DNA of 64,000 bases, from assembly GCF_030697375.1 (NCBI RefSeq), contig NZ_JAUYQD010000026.1:82542-146541 (forward strand), written 5' to 3'. The notes under the pieces were generated by a model that made no database searches, was not told the DNA's origin, and worked only from the letters and a program-made list of their open reading frames with translations. Origin of the DNA: Rhodoferax sp. (GTDB lineage Bacteria > Pseudomonadota > Gammaproteobacteria > Burkholderiales > Burkholderiaceae_C). This document shows, in pieces, positions 35,747 through 42,686 of this stretch. The position numbers and the translations under genes are program-made. How positions within the stretch are numbered: position 1 is the first letter of the stretch; each line of letters begins with the position of its first letter.

Positions 35747-35762
35747 CTACCTATTGGTAGGT
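35747..35762. promoter_or_regulatory. TetR operator copy 2 (autoregulatory)
   Basis: CTACCTATTGGTAGGT, a near-perfect palindrome 14 bp upstream of the tetR start and 15/16 identical to the reverse complement of copy 1. Confidence 0.75.
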
Positions 35763-35796
35763 TTGCATTATCCACTTCAGCGCACTGGAAATACGC

Positions 35797-35843
35797 GACG
35801 CCTCGGCGTCTTCGACTTCCCGCCCGAACCTAGGCGGGAAGTC
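35797..35843 (-). terminator. Tandem hairpins after the radical SAM gene
   Basis: GACTTCCCGCC/GGCGGGAAGTC (11-bp arms, 35814-35843) and GACGCC TC GGCGTC (35797-35810), just past the stop at 35853 on the minus strand. No long T-run follows, so termination efficiency is uncertain. Confidence 0.5.
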
Positions 35844-35852
35844 ACGACTGGC

Positions 35853-37229
35853 CTACTGCATCAGGAAGGTGGTTTCCGTGTCTTCGTCCCAGCCATCCCA
35901 CAGGTAGTCATTGGCCTTGCCGTCGGCGATCAGGCGCAGCGCGTAGTTGACCTGCTCCTTGTAGAAATCGCAAAAGGCGCCGATTTTGTCCATGCCACCG
36001 TTCATTTCCGCCGCTTCAGCAGGACACGGGGAACCGCAGAAGTGGCGAATGGCACAGTCGCCGCAGGGGCTGAACTGGTCCACATTACGCTGAATCACCG
36101 GCTGGAAAGCGTCCGAAGTCAGCGCCGCCTCCACCCCGCCCGCGGCATGCAGATTGCCGCCGTTGAAACGCGGCAGGCCGATGAACTCGCTGCAAGGATA
36201 GAGACCGCCGTCCGCTGCCAGCGCAAAGAATGCGCGGCCCCCGCCGCAAGGCGAGATATCGCACATCAGCCGGCGCGCCGTGGGCGCCAGGATGCCGATC
36301 ACGATGTTGGCAAAGTTGGCCACCATCAGCTTGCGGCCGGTTTCGCGGTACAGCGCGTGCGTACGGTCCATGGCGGCAAAAAAGGCCTTCGCCATATCGG
36401 CGTCGGCCGGTTTCACGCCACGCGCGCCAGGCAGTGTGCAGCGCACGGTGTTGAGCATGCAGGTGGGCACCTCCTTGGCGTGGAACAGTTCAACCATCTG
36501 CGTCAGGTAGGGCAGGTTCTCGGTGGTGCAGGTGGTGATCACGCTCCATGAGCCGTAGCCCTTGAGCTTATCCATCGCCGCCAGCACCTGCTTGTGCACA
36601 CTTCTGCCGCTCCAGGTCTGGCGCGTCGCATCGGTGATGCCGGCAACCGGCCCATCCAGCGAGAGGCCGATGCTGACGTTGCGCGAGGTGAGAAAGGCCA
36701 CCGCCTCGTCGTCCAGCAAGGTGCCGTTGGTCTGCAACCCAAAAGCGAAATCGTCGGCAAAGGCGTCGATCGCGGCAAACACGGCGGCTTTGTTCATCAG
36801 CGGCTCCGCACCATGAAAAATCGCCCGCGGCTTGCGGCCTTCCGGCATCACCGTGCGGAAGTAATCGCGCAGCTTGGAGAGCGATGCGATCAGCTTGTCC
36901 TGCGACATATGGCTGCCTTTGCTGCGCTGCTCGCCAGGCAGGTAGCAGTAAGTGCAGTTGAGGTTGCAACGCTCGGTCGGGTTGAGGTAAACCCCAGAGG
37001 GCTTCAGCTCGAAACGCAGGGCGTGCAGCTCCTTGGCAAAACTCTCGGCCTTTTCGCGGTAGCTGTCCAGCAGCGGGCCCGCGCTCACTTCTTCCTGGAC
37101 GCGGGTCTTATCGACCAGCGCCCAGAAGGCCGTGTCCGGGTCGGTGACAGCGGCGTAGACCGCATGGCCGATGTCCACCGGAATCAGTGCCGGACCGGCT
37201 GCGGCCCGGTTCACACAGCTTGGGGTCAT
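35853..37229 (-). CDS. cbpB: Radical SAM/SPASM peptide-modifying enzyme (CbpB-like)
   Basis: 458 residues from the ATG at 37229, which overlaps the stop of the small peptide gene by 4 bp. The radical SAM cluster is 'CNLNCTYC' (Cys88, 92, 95), followed by 'IFHGAEPL', 'LQTNGTLL' and 'IGLSLDGP'. The C-terminal SPASM-type auxiliary cluster has 'CDISPCGGGR', 'LYPCSEF' and 'CGDCAIRHFCGSPCPAE'. This architecture is that of maturases that cross-link or modify ribosomal peptides (anSME/PqqE/thioether type). I remember a family annotated as peptide-modifying radical SAM enzyme CbpB ('cobopep') that fits, but cannot confirm it here. The operon is preceded by a cobalamin riboswitch and terminator. The product of the modification is unknown, and no exporter or protease gene is adjacent. 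Confidence 0.85.
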   Translation of the reverse strand: MTPSCVNRAAAGPALIPVDIGHAVYAAVTDPDTAFWALVDKTRVQEEVSAGPLLDSYREKAESFAKELHALRFELKPSGVYLNPTERCNLNCTYCYLPGEQRSKGSHMSQDKLIASLSKLRDYFRTVMPEGRKPRAIFHGAEPLMNKAAVFAAIDAFADDFAFGLQTNGTLLDDEAVAFLTSRNVSIGLSLDGPVAGITDATRQTWSGRSVHKQVLAAMDKLKGYGSWSVITTCTTENLPYLTQMVELFHAKEVPTCMLNTVRCTLPGARGVKPADADMAKAFFAAMDRTHALYRETGRKLMVANFANIVIGILAPTARRLMCDISPCGGGRAFFALAADGGLYPCSEFIGLPRFNGGNLHAAGGVEAALTSDAFQPVIQRNVDQFSPCGDCAIRHFCGSPCPAEAAEMNGGMDKIGAFCDFYKEQVNYALRLIADGKANDYLWDGWDEDTETTFLMQ

Positions 37230-37387
37230 TTGGCCGCCTTCTTGTCCATCAGCACATAGTGCGAAAGGCCAATGCCATCGGGGTTGCAGCTTTTGCGTAC
37301 CGCAATGGTTGGGGCGATGGGTCGCACCTGGGTGGTGGTAGTGTTGGGGACGCTGGCTTGGGATGGGACGTTCTGGATCTGGGTCAT
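37226..37387 (-). CDS. cbpA: RiPP precursor peptide, 53 residues (CbpA-like)
   Basis: Starts at the ATG at 37387, 7 bp after 'TAGGAG', and stops inside the start of the radical SAM gene. The N-terminal half is a Thr/Val/Pro-rich leader ('VPNTTTTQVRPIAPTIA'). The C-terminal part 'VRKSCNPDGIGLSHY' then 'VLMDKKAAK' holds the single Cys, a His and a Tyr, and is the likely core for modification. Size, position directly before a SPASM enzyme, and overlap all support a precursor. A peptide made only when cobalamin is scarce could serve cobalt or corrinoid capture; that is inference. Confidence 0.82.
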   Translation of the reverse strand: MTQIQNVPSQASVPNTTTTQVRPIAPTIAVRKSCNPDGIGLSHYVLMDKKAAK

Positions 37388-37410
37388 GATTCACTCCTAG
37401 GGAAAAACCA

Positions 37411-37471
37411 AAAAACAAAAAAAAGGGCTCCGGCTGACTGCACGCTTTTCGCATGCAGTCAGCCGGAGCCC
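37411..37471 (-). terminator. Riboswitch-controlled intrinsic terminator before the peptide gene
   Basis: A 21-bp stem (GGGCTCCGGCTGACTGCATGC pairs with its complement around a GAAAA loop, one G-U pair) followed on the minus strand by eight T, G and six more T. It lies between the riboswitch and the peptide start codon, the standard place for the expression platform. Confidence 0.9.
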
Positions 37472-37486
37472 TTGCCTGGACCCCGC

Positions 37487-37651
37487 TTCGGTTCAACACG
37501 TCTTCTGGCTCCCGGATCAGCCGGTTCGCTGCGCCTTCCCAGCGGGGTAAACCCCGTCAGTGGCTGGTCTTTCGACCTTGCAACGACCGTCCCCGGATAC
37601 AGCGGCGGGCCCGCCACGGATTCAAACCGTGTTCCGTTTCGTTGAACCGAA
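37487..37651 (-). ncRNA. Cobalamin riboswitch upstream of the peptide/radical SAM operon
   Basis: Minus strand reads 'GGAACACGGTTTGAATCC', 'GCCGCTGTATCC', 'GCCACTG', 'CTGGGAAGGCGC' and 'GAGCCAGAAGAC' in the canonical order, enclosed by an 11-bp closing stem TTCGGTTCAAC/GTTGAACCGAA. The terminator follows 16 nt later. Binding of a cobalamin should stop transcription before cbpA. Confidence 0.95.
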
Positions 37652-37664
37652 CGGTGACTGGATT

Positions 37665-38417
37665 CTACTGGTTGGCCAGGACCTGGGAAGGGGGCAGCAG
37701 CGAACTCAGTGGCGGAACCTTGCTGAATGCGTCCATGGGTTTTCCAAACTCCAATGCACGGTTGGCTCCGTTTTGCAAAAGAACTGCCCATTGCTGCAAG
37801 TTTTCAGTAAACGCTTTGCGGGCAGGGGCCGCACCGAGCGCCTCGGTGCTCCAATCCGCAGGAACGGTGTTCGCAAAACCAAACGCACTTGCATTCAACC
37901 GCAAATCCATATGGTAGGAGCGCCCTGCGCTGCGATTTTGCGTAATGCGAATCCAAAAATGAGACACCCCCTTGCCTGCGGCAGAAGGGGGGGCCACATC
38001 GATGGTCATACAGTTGTCATCTCTTCCGGTAATGTGATTCACTGCCACCATGTGCGCACCACCACAGGGACTCCCCGTCATGTATTGGTTGACGCCGGTT
38101 GTCGTCAGGTTGACCCTCACCCACATGGAGGCCAGATCCCCCCCTTGGAGGGCGGGTTGCAAAAAACCGGCAATACCCATTTTGATGGACTCGGCGTCAC
38201 CACTGACCGCGTGGGTTTGACTGGGAACGACATCTATCACGCGCCAATCACCATCCCCTTGGTAAATAGGGTAGCCGCCCACGGAGCTTGACGGGGCAAG
38301 GTGGGCGTACTGGACATAGTGGGCAGGCTTGCCGTCCACAAAGAGATCATCTGCGTTGGCCGTGAGGGCAAACAGACCCAAAACAAAAGAAAAAGTGACA
38401 GCTTTCATGCTTTTCAT
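37665..38417 (-). CDS. Exported hypothetical protein
   Basis: 250 residues with a signal peptide ('FVLGLFALTANADD'). The mature part has 'WRVIDVVPSQTHAVSG', 'GSPCGGAHMVAVNHITGRDD' and 'NCMTIDVAPPSAAG', suggesting one disulfide, and a C-terminal helix region. I do not recognise the family. It ends 14 bp before the riboswitch of the peptide operon on the same strand. Read-through could in principle join them, but the riboswitch argues for a separate unit. Confidence 0.75.
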   Translation of the reverse strand: MKSMKAVTFSFVLGLFALTANADDLFVDGKPAHYVQYAHLAPSSSVGGYPIYQGDGDWRVIDVVPSQTHAVSGDAESIKMGIAGFLQPALQGGDLASMWVRVNLTTTGVNQYMTGSPCGGAHMVAVNHITGRDDNCMTIDVAPPSAAGKGVSHFWIRITQNRSAGRSYHMDLRLNASAFGFANTVPADWSTEALGAAPARKAFTENLQQWAVLLQNGANRALEFGKPMDAFSKVPPLSSLLPPSQVLANQ

Positions 38418-38616
38418 GGTTGGTTTTTAGAACAGCGAATGTAGCTGCAAGTCCACACCACCACCATCCCCCATTCGGGTGAGTTGGGAATCCATTTGCA
38501 CTTCACGCATTGCGAACGGATACAGTTTTTTTCCTTGCTACAGTGGTGCCCCCTCCTTGGACACATTGATCAGTCGGTCAATGGCCGATGGGGGATACAA
38601 AGGGAGTGAGTTTGGT

Positions 38617-39291
38617 ATGAAGAAGAGCATTTATTTGCCATGTTCCCTGGGCGCGTTGCTGTCACTGGGCGGATGCGCCCACCAGGAAGAATCCCGAACC
38701 GTTCCGGTTCAACAAGTGGACTCTGCCAGCCAGGCCTACAGCGGCCCACGCACACCGGTTTCGGTAGGAAAGTTTGACAACCGTTCGTCCTTCCTGCGTG
38801 GCGTTTTTTCGGACAATGTGGACCGGCTGGGCGGTCAGGCACAAACCATTTTGATGACCCACCTGCAACAAAGCCGCCGTTTCAGTGTGCTGGACCGCAC
38901 CAATATGAGCGAAATCAAGGAAGAGGCCGCGTTGCAGAAAAAGGCGCAAACCCTCAAGGGCGCCGCGTTTGTCGTCACCGGTGATGTGACCGAGTTCGGG
39001 CGCAAGGACGTGGGTGACAAGCAACTGTTTGGCATTTTGGGGCGCGGCAAAACACAAATTGCCTATGCCAAGGTCCATTTGAACATTGTGAACACGCTGA
39101 CCTCCGAGGTGGTTTTTTCCTCGCAAGGGGCAGGTGAATACAGTCTGTCGGAACGCGAAATCATCGGTTTTGGTGGAACGGCGGGCTACGACTCGACGCT
39201 CAACGGCAAGGTCCTGGACCTGGCGATTCGTGATGCGGTGAACAACCTGGTGTCCGGTATGGACAGTGGCGCATGGCGCCCTGCTCCTTGA
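38617..39291 (+). CDS. CsgG/curli-assembly-like outer-membrane lipoprotein
   Basis: 224 residues from the ATG at 38617, behind 'AGGGAGTGAG'. Lipobox 'LLSLGGC'. 'VSVGKFDNRSSFLRGVFSD', 'LMTHLQQSRRFSVLDR', 'EAALQKKAQTLKGAAFVVTG' and 'LDLAIRDAVNNLVSGM' are CsgG-family features. It is the first of three lipoprotein genes (CsgG-like, DUF4810, DUF799) that occur together in many proteobacteria and probably form an envelope complex. No curli subunit genes are present, so curli secretion itself is unlikely. Confidence 0.9.
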   Translation: MKKSIYLPCSLGALLSLGGCAHQEESRTVPVQQVDSASQAYSGPRTPVSVGKFDNRSSFLRGVFSDNVDRLGGQAQTILMTHLQQSRRFSVLDRTNMSEIKEEAALQKKAQTLKGAAFVVTGDVTEFGRKDVGDKQLFGILGRGKTQIAYAKVHLNIVNTLTSEVVFSSQGAGEYSLSEREIIGFGGTAGYDSTLNGKVLDLAIRDAVNNLVSGMDSGAWRPAP

Positions 39292-39322
39292 GCCTCCACT
39301 ATCCGCACCCAGGAACAAAACC

Positions 39323-39679
39323 ATGTCCACGATTCGATCCCACCTCACCACGGTGCTGCTGGTCTGTACCGCGCTAGGCGGCTGTGCCACCAAACCAACG
39401 ACCCTCTACCAATGGCAGGGCTACCAAAACAATATCGATGCGTACTTCCGCGCCGACACGCTGAGCCCGGATGCACAAACGCAGCGCATGGAGGAAGACT
39501 TGCAAAAGATTCGCGCCAGCGGCGGTGCGGTTCCACCGGGCTACAACGCCCATTTGGGCCTGCTGTACGGGCAGCAGGGCAAACTGGACCAGTTTGCCCA
39601 ACAGATGCAGGCGGAGAAGAAGCAGTACCCAGAGTCTGAAACCTTCATGGACTTTTTGCTGCGCAACTTCAAAAAATAA
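39323..39679 (+). CDS. DUF4810 lipoprotein
   Basis: 118 residues from the ATG at 39323. Lipobox 'CTALGGC'; 'TLYQWQGYQNNIDAYFR', 'VPPGYNAHLGLLYGQQGK' and 'ESETFMDFLLRNFKK' are family traits. Middle member of the CsgG-like/DUF4810/DUF799 trio, 31 bp after the first and 9 bp before the third. Function unknown; probably an outer-membrane partner of the other two. Confidence 0.9.
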   Translation: MSTIRSHLTTVLLVCTALGGCATKPTTLYQWQGYQNNIDAYFRADTLSPDAQTQRMEEDLQKIRASGGAVPPGYNAHLGLLYGQQGKLDQFAQQMQAEKKQYPESETFMDFLLRNFKK

Positions 39680-39688
39680 GAAGCTCCT

Positions 39689-40351
39689 ATGAAACTCAAA
39701 AACTTTTTCAAACTGCTGGCCGCAGCCACAGGCTTTCTGGTGCTGACGGGATGCGCCACCAAAACGCCTTACGACTACACCGCGTACAAGGAAAGCCGCC
39801 CGCGCTCCCTATTGGTATTGCCTCCCTTGAACAATACGCCGGAAGTGCCTGCGTCGTACAGTGTGTTGTCCTACGCCACCCGGCCGCTGGCCGAGGCTGG
39901 TTACTACGTGATGCCCGTCACCCTGGTGGCCGAAGCCTTCAAGGAAAACGGCATGACACAGGCTGCGGATATGCATGCCACGTCGGCGGACAAATTGCGG
40001 CAGATATTTGGCGCGGATGCCGCCCTGTACATCACGATTGGCAAGTATGGAACGGTGTACCAGGTGATCAGCAGCGCCACCATCGTCGCGGCCGACGCCA
40101 AGTTGGTGGATTTAAAAACAGGCAAGCTGCTGTGGCAAGGCTCTGCGTCCGCGTCCAGTGAAGAAGGGCAAAACCAGCAACAAGGGGGCTTGGCCGCCGT
40201 GCTGATTTCCGCCATCGTCAAACAGGTGATGGCAACGGCACTGGACCAAAGCCACCAAGTTGCCGGCGTCGCCACCACGCGCTTGTTGTCCGCCGGTACG
40301 CCCAACGGCATGCTGTATGGCCCGCGCTCGCCAAACTACGGCAAGGACTGA
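39689..40351 (+). CDS. DUF799 (GNA1162-like) lipoprotein
   Basis: 220 residues. Lipobox 'LVLTGC'; 'RPRSLLVLPPLNNTPEVPAS', 'ATRPLAEAGYYVMPVTLVAE', 'ALYITIGKYGT' and 'SPNYGKD' are DUF799 signatures, the family of the meningococcal antigen GNA1162, with a TolB-N-like fold. Third gene of the trio; its stop shares a base with the start of the RlpA gene. Confidence 0.92.
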   Translation: MKLKNFFKLLAAATGFLVLTGCATKTPYDYTAYKESRPRSLLVLPPLNNTPEVPASYSVLSYATRPLAEAGYYVMPVTLVAEAFKENGMTQAADMHATSADKLRQIFGADAALYITIGKYGTVYQVISSATIVAADAKLVDLKTGKLLWQGSASASSEEGQNQQQGGLAAVLISAIVKQVMATALDQSHQVAGVATTRLLSAGTPNGMLYGPRSPNYGKD

Positions 40352-41022
40352 TGGGCAGGCTGCTTGTGAGGCACGTTAGGACCGAGCACCGTGCCATTGG
40401 CGTGCTGGCCCTGGCCGTGCTGGCCGGTTGCGCCAATGTGCCTGGAGCGCTGCCCAGCGCGCCACTCCGCGCCGAGGCGGCGCCTGCGCTTGCGGTGGCC
40501 CCGTTGCCCGCCCAGTTGCCACCCACCCGTGCCGTACCGCCAGTGGCACCGCCTGCAGCAAATGCCGAACCTGTGCCCCAGAATACGGTCAGCACGCCGG
40601 ACTTTGCACCGGAGGAGCCCATGCGCGATCTGCAACGTGGCAAGGCGTCGTGGTACGGCCCGGGTTTTCAGGGTCGCCGCACCGCCAACGGCGAACGTTA
40701 CGACATGCATGCCATGACGGCGGCCCACAAAACCTTGCCCTTTGGCACGGTGGTGCGGGTGCGCAGCCTGCACACCGGCCAAGAGGTCGATGTACGTATC
40801 AACGACCGAGGACCTTACCGGGCCGGCTATGTGATCGACGTGAGCCGCTCTGCTGCCCAGGCACTGGGCCTGCTGGAGTTGGGGGTGAAAGACGTGGTGC
40901 TGCAAGTACCCAGTTCGACCCCTCCCCCGGCAACGATAGCGGCACCCCAAGCCCGCCAGTCCCTCCCTCGGCGCAAGCCCAGGGGTATTCAACGCACCGC
41001 GCATCGGGGTAAACCTGCTTGA
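40351..41022 (+). CDS. rlpA: RlpA-type septal lytic transglycosylase lipoprotein
   Basis: 223 residues with a lipobox-like 'AVLAGC', a Pro/Ala-rich linker, then the double-psi beta-barrel: 'GKASWYGPGFQGRRTANGER', 'MTAAHKTLPFGTVVRV', 'VRINDRGPYRAGYVIDVSRS'. It cleaves denuded glycan at the septum or poles. No SPOR domain follows. The last residues, 'KPRGIQRTAHRGKPA', are encoded by a 69-bp repeat that recurs at 42546, so the native C-terminus has probably been replaced. Confidence 0.9.
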   Translation: MGRLLVRHVRTEHRAIGVLALAVLAGCANVPGALPSAPLRAEAAPALAVAPLPAQLPPTRAVPPVAPPAANAEPVPQNTVSTPDFAPEEPMRDLQRGKASWYGPGFQGRRTANGERYDMHAMTAAHKTLPFGTVVRVRSLHTGQEVDVRINDRGPYRAGYVIDVSRSAAQALGLLELGVKDVVLQVPSSTPPPATIAAPQARQSLPRRKPRGIQRTAHRGKPA

Positions 41023-41045
41023 AACAACTGTAGCAACGGCGCTCA
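40977..41045 (+). repeat. 69-bp direct repeat, copy A
   Basis: Matches 42546-42614 at about 65 of 69 positions in the same direction, offset 1,569 bp. Core 'GCATCGGGGTAAACCTGCTT' and 'GAAACAACTGTAGCAACGGC'. Copy A overlaps the end of rlpA. Confidence 0.85.
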
Positions 41046-41193
41046 CACAGCCCGGTGAGATGCTGACGCACAAGGTCGTGCGTGCGAGATGGAGCGAGCC
41101 GATGTCGGGCTACCGGTTGACGGCCCGTTCTACGACACTACGCATGCATGCCCCTGCGCCGGACCTTGTCAGCGTGGTGTGGGACTTGGCCCA

Positions 41194-41907
41194 TCAAGGG
41201 CTCGTTTTGCCATCGGCATCGTGATCGGCATGGAGGACATGTGTGAAGTAGTGGCCCAAACTCAAGTCGTCACGCGTCGTATATGCCTGGGTGCCCAAAC
41301 TGAGTGTCTGGATGCGGTCAAAGCGAAAGGTGCGATAGTCCTGCCGCAGCTCGCACCACGCCAATAACATCCAGTTTCCGTGCAGGCCAACGATGCCCAG
41401 CGGCCAAATCGTGCGCTCGCTGGATTGCCCCACTTCGTCCACGTAGGACGCATGCATTTTGCGTTGTTGCTCGCACCCCAGTCGGATGAGGTTGTGCCGC
41501 TCCCGAGCTGCCTGGTCTTTGAGCAATACCGGAATGCGATACGGCGACTGCTCCGCCCGCCGCAGAAGCTCGGCCGACAGCACCGCGCGTATTTTCTGAT
41601 CCGCCAACTGCGCGGCTCTGGCAAGCGCGGGGTCCGTGAAGGCCTGCACCATGTGGCTGCCTACCAGCATGGCCAACACCTCATCGCCGGAAAACATCAA
41701 CGGTGGCACATGGCTTTGCGGCCGCAACAGATAGCCCACACCAGGGTCACCGTCTATCATGACCCCGGACCGCGCCAAGCCCTGGATATCACGGTACACC
41801 GTTCGCACCGAGACATGCAGAACGTCGGCGATGTCCTGCGCGGTGATCGCCTTGCGCCGCCCCTGTAACAAGGTGACCAGTTGGAACAGGCGATCTGCCT
41901 TTTTCAT
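41194..41907 (-). CDS. YafY/WYL-domain transcriptional regulator
   Basis: 237 residues from the ATG at 41907. DeoR-like N-terminal HTH 'RLFQLVTLLQGRRKAITAQD' then 'LHVSVRTVYRDIQGL'. A WYL domain follows, with 'RTIWPLGIVGLHGNWMLLAW' in the WYL position and 'RTFRFDRIQTL'. It follows the small ABM-like gene by 1 bp, so it probably controls that gene. Both lie between the two 69-bp repeats. Confidence 0.9.
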   Translation of the reverse strand: MKKADRLFQLVTLLQGRRKAITAQDIADVLHVSVRTVYRDIQGLARSGVMIDGDPGVGYLLRPQSHVPPLMFSGDEVLAMLVGSHMVQAFTDPALARAAQLADQKIRAVLSAELLRRAEQSPYRIPVLLKDQAARERHNLIRLGCEQQRKMHASYVDEVGQSSERTIWPLGIVGLHGNWMLLAWCELRQDYRTFRFDRIQTLSLGTQAYTTRDDLSLGHYFTHVLHADHDADGKTSP

Positions 41908-41908
41908 C

Positions 41909-42211
41909 TCACACCTGGCTCTCGACCTGTGCAAGGGTCATTTTTACGCTTTCGGGATCAATCAGCGCCATGAAATCGGATTGCGCCAGGTCCACCATGA
42001 ACTGCTGTGCTGCGGCCTTGGCCGTGGCAGCGGATGCCCAAAACACCACATCAAACCAAGTCCCATCGTCACCTTGCGACAAGGCGCGCGACAGAAAACC
42101 GGGCTGGACACGCACCCAGGCGTTGACAGACGCGCCGGTTGCGGCAAATTGCGCGGGCGTGGCGCTCGCCTTGACTTTGAAAGTAACCAATTCCATCACG
42201 GTGTGGCTCAT
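41909..42211 (-). CDS. Small dimeric alpha/beta-barrel (ABM-like) protein
   Basis: 100 residues from the ATG at 42211, behind 'AAGGAG'. 'TVMELVTFKVKA', 'VNAWVRVQPGFLSRALSQ', 'GTWFDVVFWAS' match the small antibiotic-monooxygenase/EthD-like ferredoxin fold seen in many stress and oxygenase proteins. It is encoded immediately ahead of the WYL regulator. The specific reaction, if any, is unknown. Confidence 0.75.
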   Translation of the reverse strand: MSHTVMELVTFKVKASATPAQFAATGASVNAWVRVQPGFLSRALSQGDDGTWFDVVFWASAATAKAAAQQFMVDLAQSDFMALIDPESVKMTLAQVESQV

Positions 42212-42297
42212 AGTATTCTCCTTGGGTAACACGCAATATTGCGCTGGAGAAAATGTAGGTTTCCCGTCTGTCAGAACCTGTCAGTAGTCATCTGATT

Positions 42298-42519
42298 GTG
42301 ATGAATTCCGTGATGATCGGCACACCCAAGTACTTGCATGATTGGAAGAACATTGGCGCCAAGTGCGAGCAGACGCTGGCGCGTGTGGGAATTAATACGC
42401 CGCAACAACTTCAAGCCGCAGCCCCCTTCAACCTCTACGCCCAGCTCAGGCGGCACGTGCCTGGCACAAGCCTGGTCGCCCTTTATGCACTGATTGGCGC
42501 GCTGGAAAACCGGCACTGA
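42298..42519 (+). CDS. TfoX C-terminal domain protein
   Basis: About 73 residues; an ATG at 42301 is an alternative start. 'LHDWKNIGAKCEQTLARVGI' and 'LVALYALIGALENRH' are the helix-hairpin-helix-like C-terminal domain of TfoX/Sxy. The N-terminal TfoX half is absent, which is common for stand-alone members. Role unknown; a competence link is only by family. Confidence 0.82.
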   Translation: MMNSVMIGTPKYLHDWKNIGAKCEQTLARVGINTPQQLQAAAPFNLYAQLRRHVPGTSLVALYALIGALENRH

Positions 42520-42545
42520 TGCCTGCCGAATGAGCATTGAAAACA

Positions 42546-42614
42546 GCCCAGGGGTATTCGACGCACCGGGCATCGGGGTAAACCCGCTTGAAACAACTGT
42601 AGCAACGGCACTCA
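42546..42614 (+). repeat. 69-bp direct repeat, copy B
   Basis: Partner of copy A at 40977. The text reads 'GGGGTATTCGACGCACCGGG' and 'GAAACAACTGTAGCAACGGC'. It lies in the gap between the TfoX-like gene and the next binding-protein gene. A small open frame over it (from 42494) is not considered real. Confidence 0.85.
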
Positions 42615-42686
42615 GGCTGCGTAGAATGAAGAAGCGGCGCATGCCCCCGAAGCAACTTCTTTCAAACCATCCATGAGGGCTGTTGT

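Noticed and set aside
40977..42614. Insertion sequence or transposon bounded by the 69-bp repeats
   Set aside because: Repeats are direct, not inverted, and no transposase or integrase lies between them. Kept only as a repeat-flanked segment.
42494..42676. 60-residue gene over repeat copy B
   Set aside because: The translation is mostly the repeat itself, with no ribosome site and no domain.
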